NCBI GenBank assembly: GCA_021295715.1
Contig: JAGWBV010000034.1
Location: forward strand, 1-47,645
Origin: Candidatus Poribacteria bacterium
GTDB lineage: Bacteria > Poribacteria > WGA-4E > WGA-3G
DNA: 47,645 bases
Direction: 5' to 3'
This document shows positions 16,944 through 26,355 of the stretch, piece by piece (within the stretch, counting starts at the first letter, position 1; each line of letters starts with the position of its first letter). The notes beneath the pieces are model-generated. The model was not told the origin of the DNA. It did not search any database and saw only the letters and a program-made list of their open reading frames with translations. Position numbers and translations under genes: made by a program.

Positions 16944-17414
16944 TTACGGGGAATGGCTTACAAAGAAATTTTCGAGTTGGCGGATGTAGACTTCACCATG
17001 CTTCAAAAGTTCGAGGGCCGCATCATATAGTTCCGGAGGCGCGAGTTCTTGATAGGGATTCGCGATCTTTTCATAGAAATCTAAAGCCGTTATGAAAAAA
17101 TCCAAGGTTTCTTGATCGATCGCCTTGTTTTGATATAAGGCACGGAAGCTCTGGTGCTTCTGCTGTGGCGGTGTTTGTCCACTAAATTCGATGATAACGT
17201 TGTTGATGTCCACAGCGCGCTGAATAATCATAAGGAAGCAGCTTTTAACATAAGAATGTGTAATCCTGTCCGCTTCAATATACTCTTCTCGATTTGAGGG
17301 CAGCCCATACCGTAATTGGTCAAAACATTCATTTATAGATTCCAGCTTCGCTTTTACGGGATTGAAGCGGCGATTCGCAGTTTTCTTTCGGCTTCTAACT
17401 TTTCTTTTTCCCAT
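16944..17414 (-). CDS. HEPN/HepT-like protein with degenerate catalytic motif
   Basis: 156 residues: a very basic N-terminus (MGKRKVRSRKKTANRR), then a helical bundle. IIQRAVDINNVII, the YQNKAID turn and FITALDFYEKIANPYQEL follow the order seen in DUF86/HepT toxins. In active HepT the last segment carries an R-N-x-x-x-H-x-Y RNase motif. Here the corresponding residues read EKIANPY, with Arg and His missing, so RNase activity is unlikely. No MntA-type nucleotidyltransferase antitoxin is adjacent. Start ATG follows GGAACAGGAA. It is convergent to the lipoprotein gene. The family call is by pattern only. Confidence 0.6.
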   Translation of the reverse strand: MGKRKVRSRKKTANRRFNPVKAKLESINECFDQLRYGLPSNREEYIEADRITHSYVKSCFLMIIQRAVDINNVIIEFSGQTPPQQKHQSFRALYQNKAIDQETLDFFITALDFYEKIANPYQELAPPELYDAALELLKHGEVYIRQLENFFVSHSP

Positions 17415-17579
17415 TTCCTGTTCCTTTCCTTGTATGGATTTTCGTCCTGTTAGAGTTCAATTATTTTAGACGCTGAGAAACTTAAAAAGTTGTAACCCAC
17501 TTATTTTTCTTATCTGTTTTATGTCGCTTTTCTGCTATCCACCCCCTGCTAATTGAAGATCTGAAACCTATCTTTAAAC

Positions 17580-17609
17580 TTGGTATAACCTTTCTAAATA
17601 TGCTAAAAT
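17580..17609 (+). promoter_or_regulatory. Possible promoter of the quinone oxidoreductase gene
   Basis: TTGGTA (17580-17585), an 18-bp spacer, and TAAAAT (17604-17609), 28 bp before the start codon. A moderate match. Confidence 0.45.
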
Positions 17610-17637
17610 TAGATGTAATATTAAAAGAGGAAGTGGA

Positions 17638-18627
17638 GTGCAAACAGTGAAAGCGATTATTAGAACTGGTGATGGCGGACCGGAAGTCCTGCAAATAGGC
17701 GAAGTTCCATCGCCGAATCCAACAGAAACACAAGTCTTGGTGGATGTCCATGCGACTGCCTTAAATCGAGCCGATATGATTCAACGACGCGGTGGATATC
17801 CGCCACCGCCGGGGGACTCTGAGATCCTCGGTTTAGAGATCGCTGGCACCGTTTCAGCGATGGGGAGTGCTGTAAAAGGCGTGTCAAAAGGAGACCGAGT
17901 TTTTGGACTCGTTGGCGGTGGCGGTTATGCGGAGCAAGCCGTCATTGATTACCGCATGGCAATGCCAATGCCTGACGAATGGACTTTTGAACAAGCCGCC
18001 GCTGTGCCTGAAGTATTTTTCACAGCAAGTGATAACATTTTCACCCAAGGCGGACTATCCACTGGTGAGGCGATCCTGATTCATGCCGGAGGGAGTGGTG
18101 TTGGCACCGCTGGTGTCCAAATCTCGCATCGTGCCGGTGCCAAGGTTTTTGTCACTGCAGGGACCTCCGAGAAAATTGAAAATTGCAAAGCACTCGGCGC
18201 GGTAGAGGGCATCAACTACAAAGAAACCGACTTCGTTGCCGAGATTCTGCGTTTGACAGATGGACAAGGTGTAGATGTTGTTGTGGACTTTATCGGAGCA
18301 ACTTATCTTGAACGGAACCTTTCCGTGCTTAAAACAAAGGGTAGACTTTTACAACTCGGATTAATCAGCGGTTCAGTCACAGAAATTAACCTCAACACGG
18401 TGATGCGTAAAAGGCTCCAGCTGATAGGATCCGTCCTGCGAACTCGATCTATTGACGAAAAAATTGGTGTCACGCAACGCTTTATGGACAGCTGGTTACC
18501 CGAATTGAAAAGCGGCAAAATCCGACCCATTATTGACACCGTTTTCCCATTAGCAGAAGCAGGGAAAGCACATGCGTATATGGAAGCAAATCGAAATTTC
18601 GGAAAAATTATTTTAAAGGTTTTTTAA
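17638..18627 (+). CDS. NAD(P)H:quinone oxidoreductase, zinc-independent MDR (PIG3/zeta-crystallin type)
   Basis: 329 residues, a normal length. The medium-chain dehydrogenase fold is seen in ALNRADMIQRRGGYPPPPG near the N-terminus and in the nucleotide-binding loop IHAGGSGVGTAGVQISHRAG. TDGQGVDVVVDFIGATYLE follows, then RKRLQLIGSVLRTRS near the C-terminus. There is no structural zinc Cys cluster, as expected for quinone oxidoreductases. It probably reduces quinones or related enones with NADPH in the cytoplasm. GTG 17638 is used (GAGG about 7 bp upstream); GTG 17647 is an alternative. The stop codon lies within a reversed R end (TTTTTTAATTTACC). Confidence 0.88.
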   Translation: MQTVKAIIRTGDGGPEVLQIGEVPSPNPTETQVLVDVHATALNRADMIQRRGGYPPPPGDSEILGLEIAGTVSAMGSAVKGVSKGDRVFGLVGGGGYAEQAVIDYRMAMPMPDEWTFEQAAAVPEVFFTASDNIFTQGGLSTGEAILIHAGGSGVGTAGVQISHRAGAKVFVTAGTSEKIENCKALGAVEGINYKETDFVAEILRLTDGQGVDVVVDFIGATYLERNLSVLKTKGRLLQLGLISGSVTEINLNTVMRKRLQLIGSVLRTRSIDEKIGVTQRFMDSWLPELKSGKIRPIIDTVFPLAEAGKAHAYMEANRNFGKIILKVF

Positions 18628-18718
18628 TTTACCTTGCCGGTCAATCGGATGGGTTTGGGATATAACGTGCTTTTGTGTATATCCGCTTGCGCCGCTGTTG
18701 CAAGCTATACGCTTTGGT
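18622..18718 (-). repeat. R-family repeat, copy C (after the oxidoreductase stop)
   Basis: Minus-oriented: the end TTTTTTAATTTACCTTGCCGG overlaps the stop codon. A CACGTTATAT spacer and a core with compensating changes (GCTTGC...GCAAGC, complement at 18687-18707) follow. The paired changes keep the stem intact, suggesting selection for the hairpin. Confidence 0.72.
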
Positions 18719-18785
18719 GGATGTTAAGACACTGGAAAAAAGATAAAAAAAGTGAAGGATATACCCTTCGCATAACACTATAATT

Positions 18786-18883
18786 CAAAACCGTTAGCCT
18801 GCAACATCGGCGCAGGCGGATTTGAGAGAGGAACGTTAATGTCGAAACGCACGTTATTCCCCCGCAAAGTAAAATTAAAAATG
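18786..18883 (+). repeat. R-family repeat, copy D (over the start of the C25 gene)
   Basis: Core hairpin GCCTGCAACATCGGCGCAGG(C), then GGATTTGAGAGAGGAACG, ending CCGCAAAGTAAAATTAAAA directly before an in-frame ATG at 18881. With copy C it forms an inverted pair spanning about 260 bp. Confidence 0.75.
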
Positions 18884-21800
18884 CTATTGGGTATCTGCAT
18901 TCTCACCTTCATAGGGGTGGTTTGTAGCTCTGATTCCTTCGCAGAGATTGCCCAAACGACATCGACAGACGGAATCACCCTTCAATTCACCTTGCCGGAG
19001 CTGACTGTCTCTGAGGTAATCCGGAATAATGTCCGCTACCAAGAGGTGCGTTACGACGAATGTCACTTCACCGACGAACCGGGAAACCCCAAAGCTCCTG
19101 TTACTCGCCTCATGTTGGGTATACCCGCGGCGGCTACAATTGAAGCAGTCGATGTCTCTGCTGCATCCGCTGAGACACGCACCGGTGTGCGCCTCGTTCC
19201 AGTTCCGATTTTTGATATACATGAGCGCAATTCACAGCACTCGGCTTCACAGCACTGGTCGGAAAACGGGAGCGCGTATCAGTTAAAGGAAAGTCGTTCG
19301 TTTGCTGGAAATCACTCATACCCAGGGCATCCCCTTGCTCGGATCGTCCGTGAAGGCTATATTCGTAGCCAACGTGTTATCGCATTGGCACTATATCCTG
19401 TGCAATACCTACCGAACACTCGCCAACTGCGTTTGTATTCACGCTTCACAGTGAACATTCGTTTCTCCTACACAAAGCAGGGAGGACCACTAACAGCGCA
19501 AGGAAGCGGCTCACAAATTTTTCCTGGCGAAGGGATAACTGTCCCAGAATCGGAAGCTTTTGAGCGTGCATTCTCACATCAACTCCTCAATGCTGAACAA
19601 GCCGCTCACTTCCGGGCACCCCGTCCACTGGTCCCTGCAGCACCAACACTTATTCCCAACGGAGGTAATGAAACTCGTTATAAGCTGTCTATCCAAGAGA
19701 CAGGTATCTACGCAGTAACAGCGGCATCTCTACAAAACGATTGGGGTATAGATCTTATCGGTACGCACCCTGCGAGACTTCGACTCACACAAGGAAATAG
19801 AGACATTCCTGTATACATCAGTGGCGCGGCGGATGGAAGTTTTGATCCGAACGATGCCATCTTTTTCCTCGGTCATAAGCCTAAAAATCGATACAGTCGT
19901 TGGAACGTTTATTGGCTCATGATTGACAACGGTGGTCGCATTCCGACACGGGTGCCACAGATTACCGCCAGCCCCACAGACCAAACAGCAACGCAGGTGC
20001 CTACCTTCCGTTCTAAAGTGGACTTTGAAGAAGATCATCTAACGAGTAATCTCGAATTTGTTCATACCGAGACGGTTTCGCCTGGTAATAAGCACGGTTG
20101 GTTTGATGCTTTGGACTTTTGGTACTGGGACGGTATCAAAAATGGCGGTGATGCCGCCGAGATGCGCCTCGAATTCCCGCTCTATGATGTCGCAAAAAGT
20201 TTCGATCCGCCACGCATCTCTGTTGATTTGCAAGGCGGCACACCGGTATCACACGAGATTTTGGTCGCTATTAATGGAGTCCGGATTGACTTTGCTGAGT
20301 GGGAACAGCAAGATACACTCACCGTTGGGCGTACATTGCGCACATGGGATACACTCAAGGACAGCGTCAAAGGTGATCAGAATGTATTGTCTTTAGCCAG
20401 AGTTGACAGCAATGTTGATGAAGATACCACCCGATACCCCTATCATGTTTACCTCAATCGTTTTTCTGTCGAGTATACTCGCCTCTTCCGAGCCGTTGCT
20501 GACGAATTGTGGTTCAGATCTCCCACTGCCGATGCAACCTCCCAAGAGCGGAAACCCCCCGGAGGGCGGAAACTTCAGTATAAAATTGAGGCGTTCCGTG
20601 ATCCGGGAGTACATGTCTTTGAGACAGATGGTACATACCTTACTGCCCAGATGCAGGGTGTGAATGTGGAAGTAGATGTAGCACATCCTAATTCGTATAA
20701 TGCACTTTTCCAAGTTCCTGATACCCGAAGCACACAATTTATCGCCATCTCCGATATGGCGTTGCGTCAGCCTGATCGGGTTGAGGTCGTTGCGCCGACA
20801 GACTTAGCGACTGCGGTGCACGGTGCTGACTATCTAATTGTGACGCACCCTAACTTCCTACCTGCCGCACAACGGTTGGCAGCGTGGCGCGCAACGCCTG
20901 GCGGCGGCGGATACCGCACGAAAGTTCTTACAACCGATGAGATTTACAATACCTTTGGTGATGGGGGTGTGAGCCCAAAGGCTATTAAGGCGTTTCTAAA
21001 GCATGCATATCAGTCTTGGACCCCGCCAGCACTGACGTATGTGGCTTTTTTGGGAGATGGCACCTTCGATTTTCGCGGCATTGACACAGATATTTATGCT
21101 GAACCGCCTGAACTGACCGGGTACATTCCGACCCATTATATCCGAACCGACTCCTTCGGACGGACCGCCGCAGATCATTGGTATGCGACCGTCTCCGGAC
21201 ACGATGAATTCACCGATTTCTATATCGGTAGACTCAGTGTTGAAAACCCTGATCAAGCTAATGCAGTTGTTGACAAAATCATCGCCTACGAACAGGCACC
21301 GCCTAACGGGGATTGGCGAAGAAGAATCATTTCTGTTGCTGACGACGAAGTTAGCAACTCCGGGGATTTTATCTTCAAGAAGAGCCTTGATGAAATAGCG
21401 AAAGATCACACCCGTCTTGGATATGAAACGGTTGAGGTGTTCCTTGAAGATGTCATCGACCAAGTGGAAGCACGTCCTGCGGATTACCCAGGACTCTTGC
21501 CGCAACGCGTTGCGAAAGATCAAATCATTGAGGCGCTCGGAGAGGGGGCTGTCCTCGCACAATATGCCGGACACGGCGGTAGAATCGTTTGGGCGCATGA
21601 AGCGATCTTTGATAATGCCTCCGTCGATCAAGTTGAAGAAACTACAAAGATCCCTTTCATGTTAGTCCTCAGTTGTTACAACGGCTATTTTGACAAGCCT
21701 GGCGAACCGAGTATGGCGGAGAAGTTGTTGCGTAAAGAGAGAGGCGGTATCATTGGGATGTTGAGCGCGACACGTCTCACCTATGGCAGCGGGAACGATG

Positions 21801-24800
21801 CACTCAACCGTATCATTTTCGATATGCTCTTTAAACGGAACGTCCGACAACTCGGTCCCTTAAGTTTCGATTCAAAGGTTGAACTTTTAATGACAGAGGG
21901 CACAGGTCAAATTGATATTATGATGGAATATACCCTTTTCGGAGACCCTGCCTTACAAATTGCAATCGCTAATGGTGAAATTCAACCCACTATTGAGACG
22001 AAAACAGTTGCACCTGGAGATACGCTCCGAATTGCAGCCGGGCACGTACAGACTGCTACTTACGACGCGGCAAGCCGTTCAAAACGCTTTGTGACCGATA
22101 CCTCTTTTAATGGCACACTCACCGTTAAAGCTTTATTTCCGGGGAAAACAGCCACTGCTCAAGGTGTTGCGGGTCCAGTAAAATACTACACCGGCGACGT
22201 GATTCTCACGAAAACGGCAAATGTTAACCGCGGTGCCTATCCCGCATTGACTTTTTCTGTTCCGAAAAACATTGACAGCGGTGATGCCCATGTCGAGTAC
22301 TACGCTCAAAGTAACACAACTGTTGCTGTCGGTGGCGATGGATTTACCGTCAATATCCCAAAAATCCTTGACATTAAACCCGAATTAGTCGATGAGGGCA
22401 AGTTCCGCATCTCCGTTCAGGTTTCCGATGAAAAAGAAGAGCTGTTTCTCGTCCTCTTGGAATGGCGCAACCCACAGAGTCGGGAATGGGAGAACGTCCA
22501 ACTCGTTCCGGCAGATCCGCCCCCTCAGTCTCCGAAGACAGAAGACGGATGGTGGACAGTACCTGAACCACTAAACGCGCCTACAGATGGTTCCGTTATC
22601 CGGTATAATCTTCAAGTCACGGATATAGACAACAATACGGTTACAAGTGATAGACTCCAATATTATCCCTACGTGTATCCTAATCTGACGGTTGTGGAGG
22701 TTGACAGAACCAGCAGGATTGAGTACGGCTACAACACTAAAATGGAGCAATGGCACCTCTCGGCAGATGTCCAGGTAGAAGGCGAAAGTATAGCGAATCC
22801 GATTCAGGTTGCTTTTTTCAGCGGCAATCCGGATGTTGACGATGATACACTTGTTGACGATGACGCGAATCTCATAGGAACTACCCGCATTCAACCCAAC
22901 GACTGGGTGCAACGCACGCCATTGGCGAACCCCGGTACGAAGAAAGATGTTTATGAACCGGATCCCCTGAACACACTGCCAATTGCAACGGCTACTTTAA
23001 ATCTGAAAGACCCGCTGCCTCTCGGCACACATGACATATTCGTCTATATTGATGTGACAGAGACTGAAGCGGATCAGCCCGGTAAGGTCCTTGAAAACGA
23101 TGAGGAGGATAATATCGCCTACCGACGACTCCTTATTGATATGAATGCGGTCGGAAAGGCTTCTTCGAGTCAGATTACCAGTTTGGACCGGAACTGCGTT
23201 ATCACTGTTCCTCCTGGTGGTTTCCAAGAAGCTGCAGTGCTGGCAGTTCGTCCGTTAGATGAACAACAATTTGCGGCTGTAGAGACGAGTTCTCTTGATA
23301 CAACTCCGAAACCCTCATCTCCCAGTGAATTTGAGGGAATGTCCAAACGGGCACCGCTTCCTGGGATTTCTACTTACGGTTATGAAATAGTAGCCATTAG
23401 CAATCAGCAGTCAGAGGGCTCCGACGGTTTCCAAGAGCCAGCAGCCATTAAACTTGCCTCTCCAGTGGCGATTGACTTAAGTTTCGACCTTGGTACGCTC
23501 AGAACCCAACTCACGCGAGAATTGTTGGGCGGTATGGAATCCGAAGAGACGCCTATAGAACAGGGTCCAGATGAATTTGGGGTGACAGATACAATTAACG
23601 CCGCCATCGAATCCCGCGCACGTGAGTTGGGCATCTATATGTTTAACTCGACACTCGGAAATTGGGCGAGGCTTCCTTCTCAACAACTTGCCGATACTAC
23701 GGGCGCGTTGCAGCAGTGGATACATGTAACAAACGTGAGTGAGGAAAACGTTGGCGAAAGCACACTCCGCGATGTCCGTATCCAACCTGAAGGCGCTCCG
23801 ACCGGCAAATACGTCCTCTTCTTCACAGGTCCTCAAACTTATCGGCTTTTCCTGGCTTCCCCTTCAATAGAGGACACGCAGGCTTTTGAGCCGTTGGAAG
23901 TTATCGCATCCGCGGAGCAGCTTGGAAGTTTTACGACAGACTTACCCAGTTTTAGACACGGCTTCTCGGTTAATGTAGAACTCGATTTTGAAAAACCCTT
24001 TACATTCGGGGATGTCTTGACATTCAACATAACTTCCCTTGTACAGGCTGCGGATGTTGAGCCGGATCTTGATGTCACTCAACAGGGGCAGCGTTGGTAC
24101 GCATCTGGATTCAGAGATACTAACCGAGGCACGGGGACCATCAGTTACATTGAACTTCCGCCGGACACTGCTATGCCGGAGGATAAGTGGATTATCTTCT
24201 TCCTTACCGATACTGAATTTCAGGTTGAAGGTGAAAGAACCGGCATTTTGCGCTCCCAAACCGATGGAAACCAACCGTTGCGTGGAAGGGTCGGAGAACC
24301 GTTCGCATATAAGCCCTACGGTTTGCGTTTTCAAATTACACAAGGTGAACGGTCCTTTGTTCCTGGCGATAGATTTCGGTTTCAAACCCGATCTGTCGGC
24401 ACTATTCGGGCTACAACGGATCGGCTCGGACCGATTACACTGTTGTATACCGACGATACAGTGCCACCTGATATACAACTCACTATTGGCAATCAACAAC
24501 ATTTTGTGACGGGGGACGCAACAGATTCTGAGCCGCTCATCGGAGCAACATTAACTGACCTAAGCGGGCTTGATTACTTCACCCGTCCGTTGCTGTTAGA
24601 AATTGGAGACGCTTTCGGAGAATATGAACGTATTCATCCAGAGGCGTATCAGGTGACACATCACCCAGGCTCAAATCAACTCGTGTTGACATATCCGTCT
24701 CCCGAGCTTGAACCGCGGGAATATGAGGTCCGCCTCACCGCAAGCGATGTTCATGGAAATACAGATACAAAAGAAATCACATTTCGGGTCCATGACGCTT

Positions 24801-25093
24801 TGCAACTGCTATCGTTTCTCAACTATCCAAATCCTTTTCCCCGCAAAACAACGCTCACCTGCGAATTGACAGCCCCTGCTGACGCACTCGTTGTGAAAAT
24901 CTATACGCTGAGTGGACGACTTATCCGGGAACTCTCTCTGCCAGCAAGTCCTGGGTTTCTTATGGTGGAATGGGATGGCAGAGATGCTGATGGAGTTGAG
25001 GTTGCAAATGGCGTTTACTATGCTAAACTCCGAATCCAGCGCGACGGTGAAAAAGATATAACCGAAATACTTAAAATGATGAAATTGCGTTAA
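18839..25093 (+). CDS. Giant secreted C25 (gingipain/PorU-like) cysteine peptidase with type IX sorting domain
   Basis: 2084 residues. An N-terminal export signal (MLLGICILTFIGVVCSSDSFA) is followed by a propeptide-like beta region. The C25 domain runs from about 670 to 1045, with YVAFLGDGTFDFRG, TDFYIGRLSVEN, a catalytic His in QYAGHGGRIVW (His912) and a catalytic Cys in LVLSCYNGYF (Cys946). Their 34-residue spacing resembles gingipains. Several beta-sandwich domains follow. The end is a FlgD/type A sorting domain (LNYPNPFPRKTTLTCEL, YTLSGRLIREL, WDGRDADGVEVANGVYYAKL). Start: ATG 18839 has GAGAGGA 7 bp upstream; ATG 18881, directly after the R end, is the alternative. A PorV-like gene follows. 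It is either a sortase (PorU) analogue or a cargo protease. Confidence 0.87.
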   Translation: MSKRTLFPRKVKLKMLLGICILTFIGVVCSSDSFAEIAQTTSTDGITLQFTLPELTVSEVIRNNVRYQEVRYDECHFTDEPGNPKAPVTRLMLGIPAAATIEAVDVSAASAETRTGVRLVPVPIFDIHERNSQHSASQHWSENGSAYQLKESRSFAGNHSYPGHPLARIVREGYIRSQRVIALALYPVQYLPNTRQLRLYSRFTVNIRFSYTKQGGPLTAQGSGSQIFPGEGITVPESEAFERAFSHQLLNAEQAAHFRAPRPLVPAAPTLIPNGGNETRYKLSIQETGIYAVTAASLQNDWGIDLIGTHPARLRLTQGNRDIPVYISGAADGSFDPNDAIFFLGHKPKNRYSRWNVYWLMIDNGGRIPTRVPQITASPTDQTATQVPTFRSKVDFEEDHLTSNLEFVHTETVSPGNKHGWFDALDFWYWDGIKNGGDAAEMRLEFPLYDVAKSFDPPRISVDLQGGTPVSHEILVAINGVRIDFAEWEQQDTLTVGRTLRTWDTLKDSVKGDQNVLSLARVDSNVDEDTTRYPYHVYLNRFSVEYTRLFRAVADELWFRSPTADATSQERKPPGGRKLQYKIEAFRDPGVHVFETDGTYLTAQMQGVNVEVDVAHPNSYNALFQVPDTRSTQFIAISDMALRQPDRVEVVAPTDLATAVHGADYLIVTHPNFLPAAQRLAAWRATPGGGGYRTKVLTTDEIYNTFGDGGVSPKAIKAFLKHAYQSWTPPALTYVAFLGDGTFDFRGIDTDIYAEPPELTGYIPTHYIRTDSFGRTAADHWYATVSGHDEFTDFYIGRLSVENPDQANAVVDKIIAYEQAPPNGDWRRRIISVADDEVSNSGDFIFKKSLDEIAKDHTRLGYETVEVFLEDVIDQVEARPADYPGLLPQRVAKDQIIEALGEGAVLAQYAGHGGRIVWAHEAIFDNASVDQVEETTKIPFMLVLSCYNGYFDKPGEPSMAEKLLRKERGGIIGMLSATRLTYGSGNDALNRIIFDMLFKRNVRQLGPLSFDSKVELLMTEGTGQIDIMMEYTLFGDPALQIAIANGEIQPTIETKTVAPGDTLRIAAGHVQTATYDAASRSKRFVTDTSFNGTLTVKALFPGKTATAQGVAGPVKYYTGDVILTKTANVNRGAYPALTFSVPKNIDSGDAHVEYYAQSNTTVAVGGDGFTVNIPKILDIKPELVDEGKFRISVQVSDEKEELFLVLLEWRNPQSREWENVQLVPADPPPQSPKTEDGWWTVPEPLNAPTDGSVIRYNLQVTDIDNNTVTSDRLQYYPYVYPNLTVVEVDRTSRIEYGYNTKMEQWHLSADVQVEGESIANPIQVAFFSGNPDVDDDTLVDDDANLIGTTRIQPNDWVQRTPLANPGTKKDVYEPDPLNTLPIATATLNLKDPLPLGTHDIFVYIDVTETEADQPGKVLENDEEDNIAYRRLLIDMNAVGKASSSQITSLDRNCVITVPPGGFQEAAVLAVRPLDEQQFAAVETSSLDTTPKPSSPSEFEGMSKRAPLPGISTYGYEIVAISNQQSEGSDGFQEPAAIKLASPVAIDLSFDLGTLRTQLTRELLGGMESEETPIEQGPDEFGVTDTINAAIESRARELGIYMFNSTLGNWARLPSQQLADTTGALQQWIHVTNVSEENVGESTLRDVRIQPEGAPTGKYVLFFTGPQTYRLFLASPSIEDTQAFEPLEVIASAEQLGSFTTDLPSFRHGFSVNVELDFEKPFTFGDVLTFNITSLVQAADVEPDLDVTQQGQRWYASGFRDTNRGTGTISYIELPPDTAMPEDKWIIFFLTDTEFQVEGERTGILRSQTDGNQPLRGRVGEPFAYKPYGLRFQITQGERSFVPGDRFRFQTRSVGTIRATTDRLGPITLLYTDDTVPPDIQLTIGNQQHFVTGDATDSEPLIGATLTDLSGLDYFTRPLLLEIGDAFGEYERIHPEAYQVTHHPGSNQLVLTYPSPELEPREYEVRLTASDVHGNTDTKEITFRVHDALQLLSFLNYPNPFPRKTTLTCELTAPADALVVKIYTLSGRLIRELSLPASPGFLMVEWDGRDADGVEVANGVYYAKLRIQRDGEKDITEILKMMKLR
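23393..23450. repeat. H-family half-repeat inside the C25 gene
   Basis: GCCATTAGCAATCAGCAGTC, AGAGGG and CCAGCAGCCATTA: heptad arm remnants in frame, encoding a Gln/Ser/Gly-rich linker (SNQQSEGSDGFQEP) between beta domains. Degenerate but recognisable. Confidence 0.55.
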
Positions 25094-25193
25094 TGGTTGT
25101 CAGCAGTCGGCAGTCAGTCCTCAGTTACAAGAGGTTTCCCGCATGCATATAACCTCTTTACTGACAGCCGATACCTGATAGCCGATGGCCATT
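25094..25193. repeat. H-family heptad hairpin repeat (C25-PorV spacer)
   Basis: Left heptads GTTGTCA GCAGTCG GCAGTCA, centre AAGAGGTT...AACCTCTT (8-bp perfect stem), right heptads CAGCCGA TACCTGA TAGCCGA. It fills the whole gap between the C25 stop and the next start. Confidence 0.82.
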
Positions 25194-25198
25194 AAAAA

Positions 25199-26293
25199 AT
25201 GAAACATCTTAAAAAAAATATCTTCTATTTTCTGGTGTGTGTAATTGCGTTCTGTGTGGTGGCTCCTCAATCCGTTGATGCCAGGTACACTGCTGATTTT
25301 CTAACACTTGGGGTTGGAGCCCGCGCACTTGCTATGGGCGGTGCGGGGACTGCGCTGAGTGACAATGCTTATGCCCCCTATTGGAATCCCGCTGGATTGG
25401 GACAGCTGACTCGATATGAAGTCAGTTTCATGCACTCTACGCTCAATGGAGAAGATGCTTACGATTTTGTCAGTTTTGTGGTGCCGCTTGCAAAACACAA
25501 CTTGCAGGACAAAAGTCAGCCGCTGAAAAAGCGAGGCGCGATTGGTGTCAGCTGGCTCCGCGTCGGTGTTGACGATATTCCTATTACCAGTCTACCCGTT
25601 GTCAGCCGGCCTGTCGGACCTGAAAACCGTCCAGAGATCGTCGGATCTTTTAACAATACCGATAACGCCTTTCTCTTTGCTCACGGCTGGAGACTGCCAG
25701 CTTTCCGTGGTATTAATTTACATCTTGGTGGGACGCTCAAACTTCTCTATATGAGTGGGTATCGAAGCACAAATGCCATCGGTGGTGGGGCAGATGTCGG
25801 TGTTATCGCAATGACGAACCCAGAAAAATCTCATCAGCTTATGCTCGGATTGCAGGCGAGTGATGCCTTCACGACGAAACTCTATTGGAATACACCGCCA
25901 CCATCGTCCGACCAGACATCCCACACCGAGACGATACTGCCGCATCTGAAGATTGGTATTGCCACGATACACTCGCTCCCTATCTTCCGAAGTAAACTCA
26001 TTCTCGCATTGGATACCTACGTTCAGAATCGAGGTCAATCTGATGCCGAGGCACCACAGGGCAGTCCAGTTGAGTTGCATGCCGGTGCTGAGTGGACGCT
26101 TTTCGACCTGCTTGCCTTACGGGTTGGAATGGCAGAGCGGAGTGGAAGCCTTGAGAGCGTGCGTCAGCTGACAGCAGGGGTTGGATTGAATCTCAGATTC
26201 GTCACCGGCGCAGGTGCGGGATTAGACTATGCGTTTGCGAACCACCCGGCATTAGGTGGCAGCCATCGTATATCTCTCAGAATTAGATTTTAA
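25199..26293 (+). CDS. PorV/PorQ-family outer-membrane beta-barrel protein
   Basis: 364 residues. Signal peptide MKHLKKNIFYFLVCVIAFCV with a cleavage site near VDA. The mature protein opens with FLTLGVGARALAMGGAGTAL and AYAPYWNPAGLGQL, the hallmark start of the PorV/PorQ group of FadL-like barrels, and alternating beta strands continue to a C-terminal aromatic residue (ISLRIRF). In type IX secretion PorV shuttles cargo to the PorU sortase. Here it lies directly after a C25/PorU-like gene with only an H repeat between, so co-transcription is likely. No PorK, PorL, PorM, PorN or Sov gene is in the window. Confidence 0.82.
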   Translation: MKHLKKNIFYFLVCVIAFCVVAPQSVDARYTADFLTLGVGARALAMGGAGTALSDNAYAPYWNPAGLGQLTRYEVSFMHSTLNGEDAYDFVSFVVPLAKHNLQDKSQPLKKRGAIGVSWLRVGVDDIPITSLPVVSRPVGPENRPEIVGSFNNTDNAFLFAHGWRLPAFRGINLHLGGTLKLLYMSGYRSTNAIGGGADVGVIAMTNPEKSHQLMLGLQASDAFTTKLYWNTPPPSSDQTSHTETILPHLKIGIATIHSLPIFRSKLILALDTYVQNRGQSDAEAPQGSPVELHAGAEWTLFDLLALRVGMAERSGSLESVRQLTAGVGLNLRFVTGAGAGLDYAFANHPALGGSHRISLRIRF

Positions 26294-26294
26294 A

Positions 26295-26325
26295 TGGCGG
26301 TCAGCAATCGGTAGTCAGAGAAAGT
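26295..26325 (+). repeat. H-family half-repeat after the PorV-like gene
   Basis: GCGGTCAGCAATCGGTAGTCAG: only a left heptad arm, right after the stop codon. No right arm was found in the 60-bp gap before the convergent WD40 gene. Confidence 0.6.
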
Positions 26326-26355
26326 ATTTGTTAGGCAACCGGGGACAGATGGATA

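Noticed and set aside
23477-23836. Long minus-strand frames inside the C25 gene (for example here and at 20996-21631, 23942-24502)
   Set aside because: Cys/Arg/Ser-rich shadow translations of a well-supported gene on the other strand.
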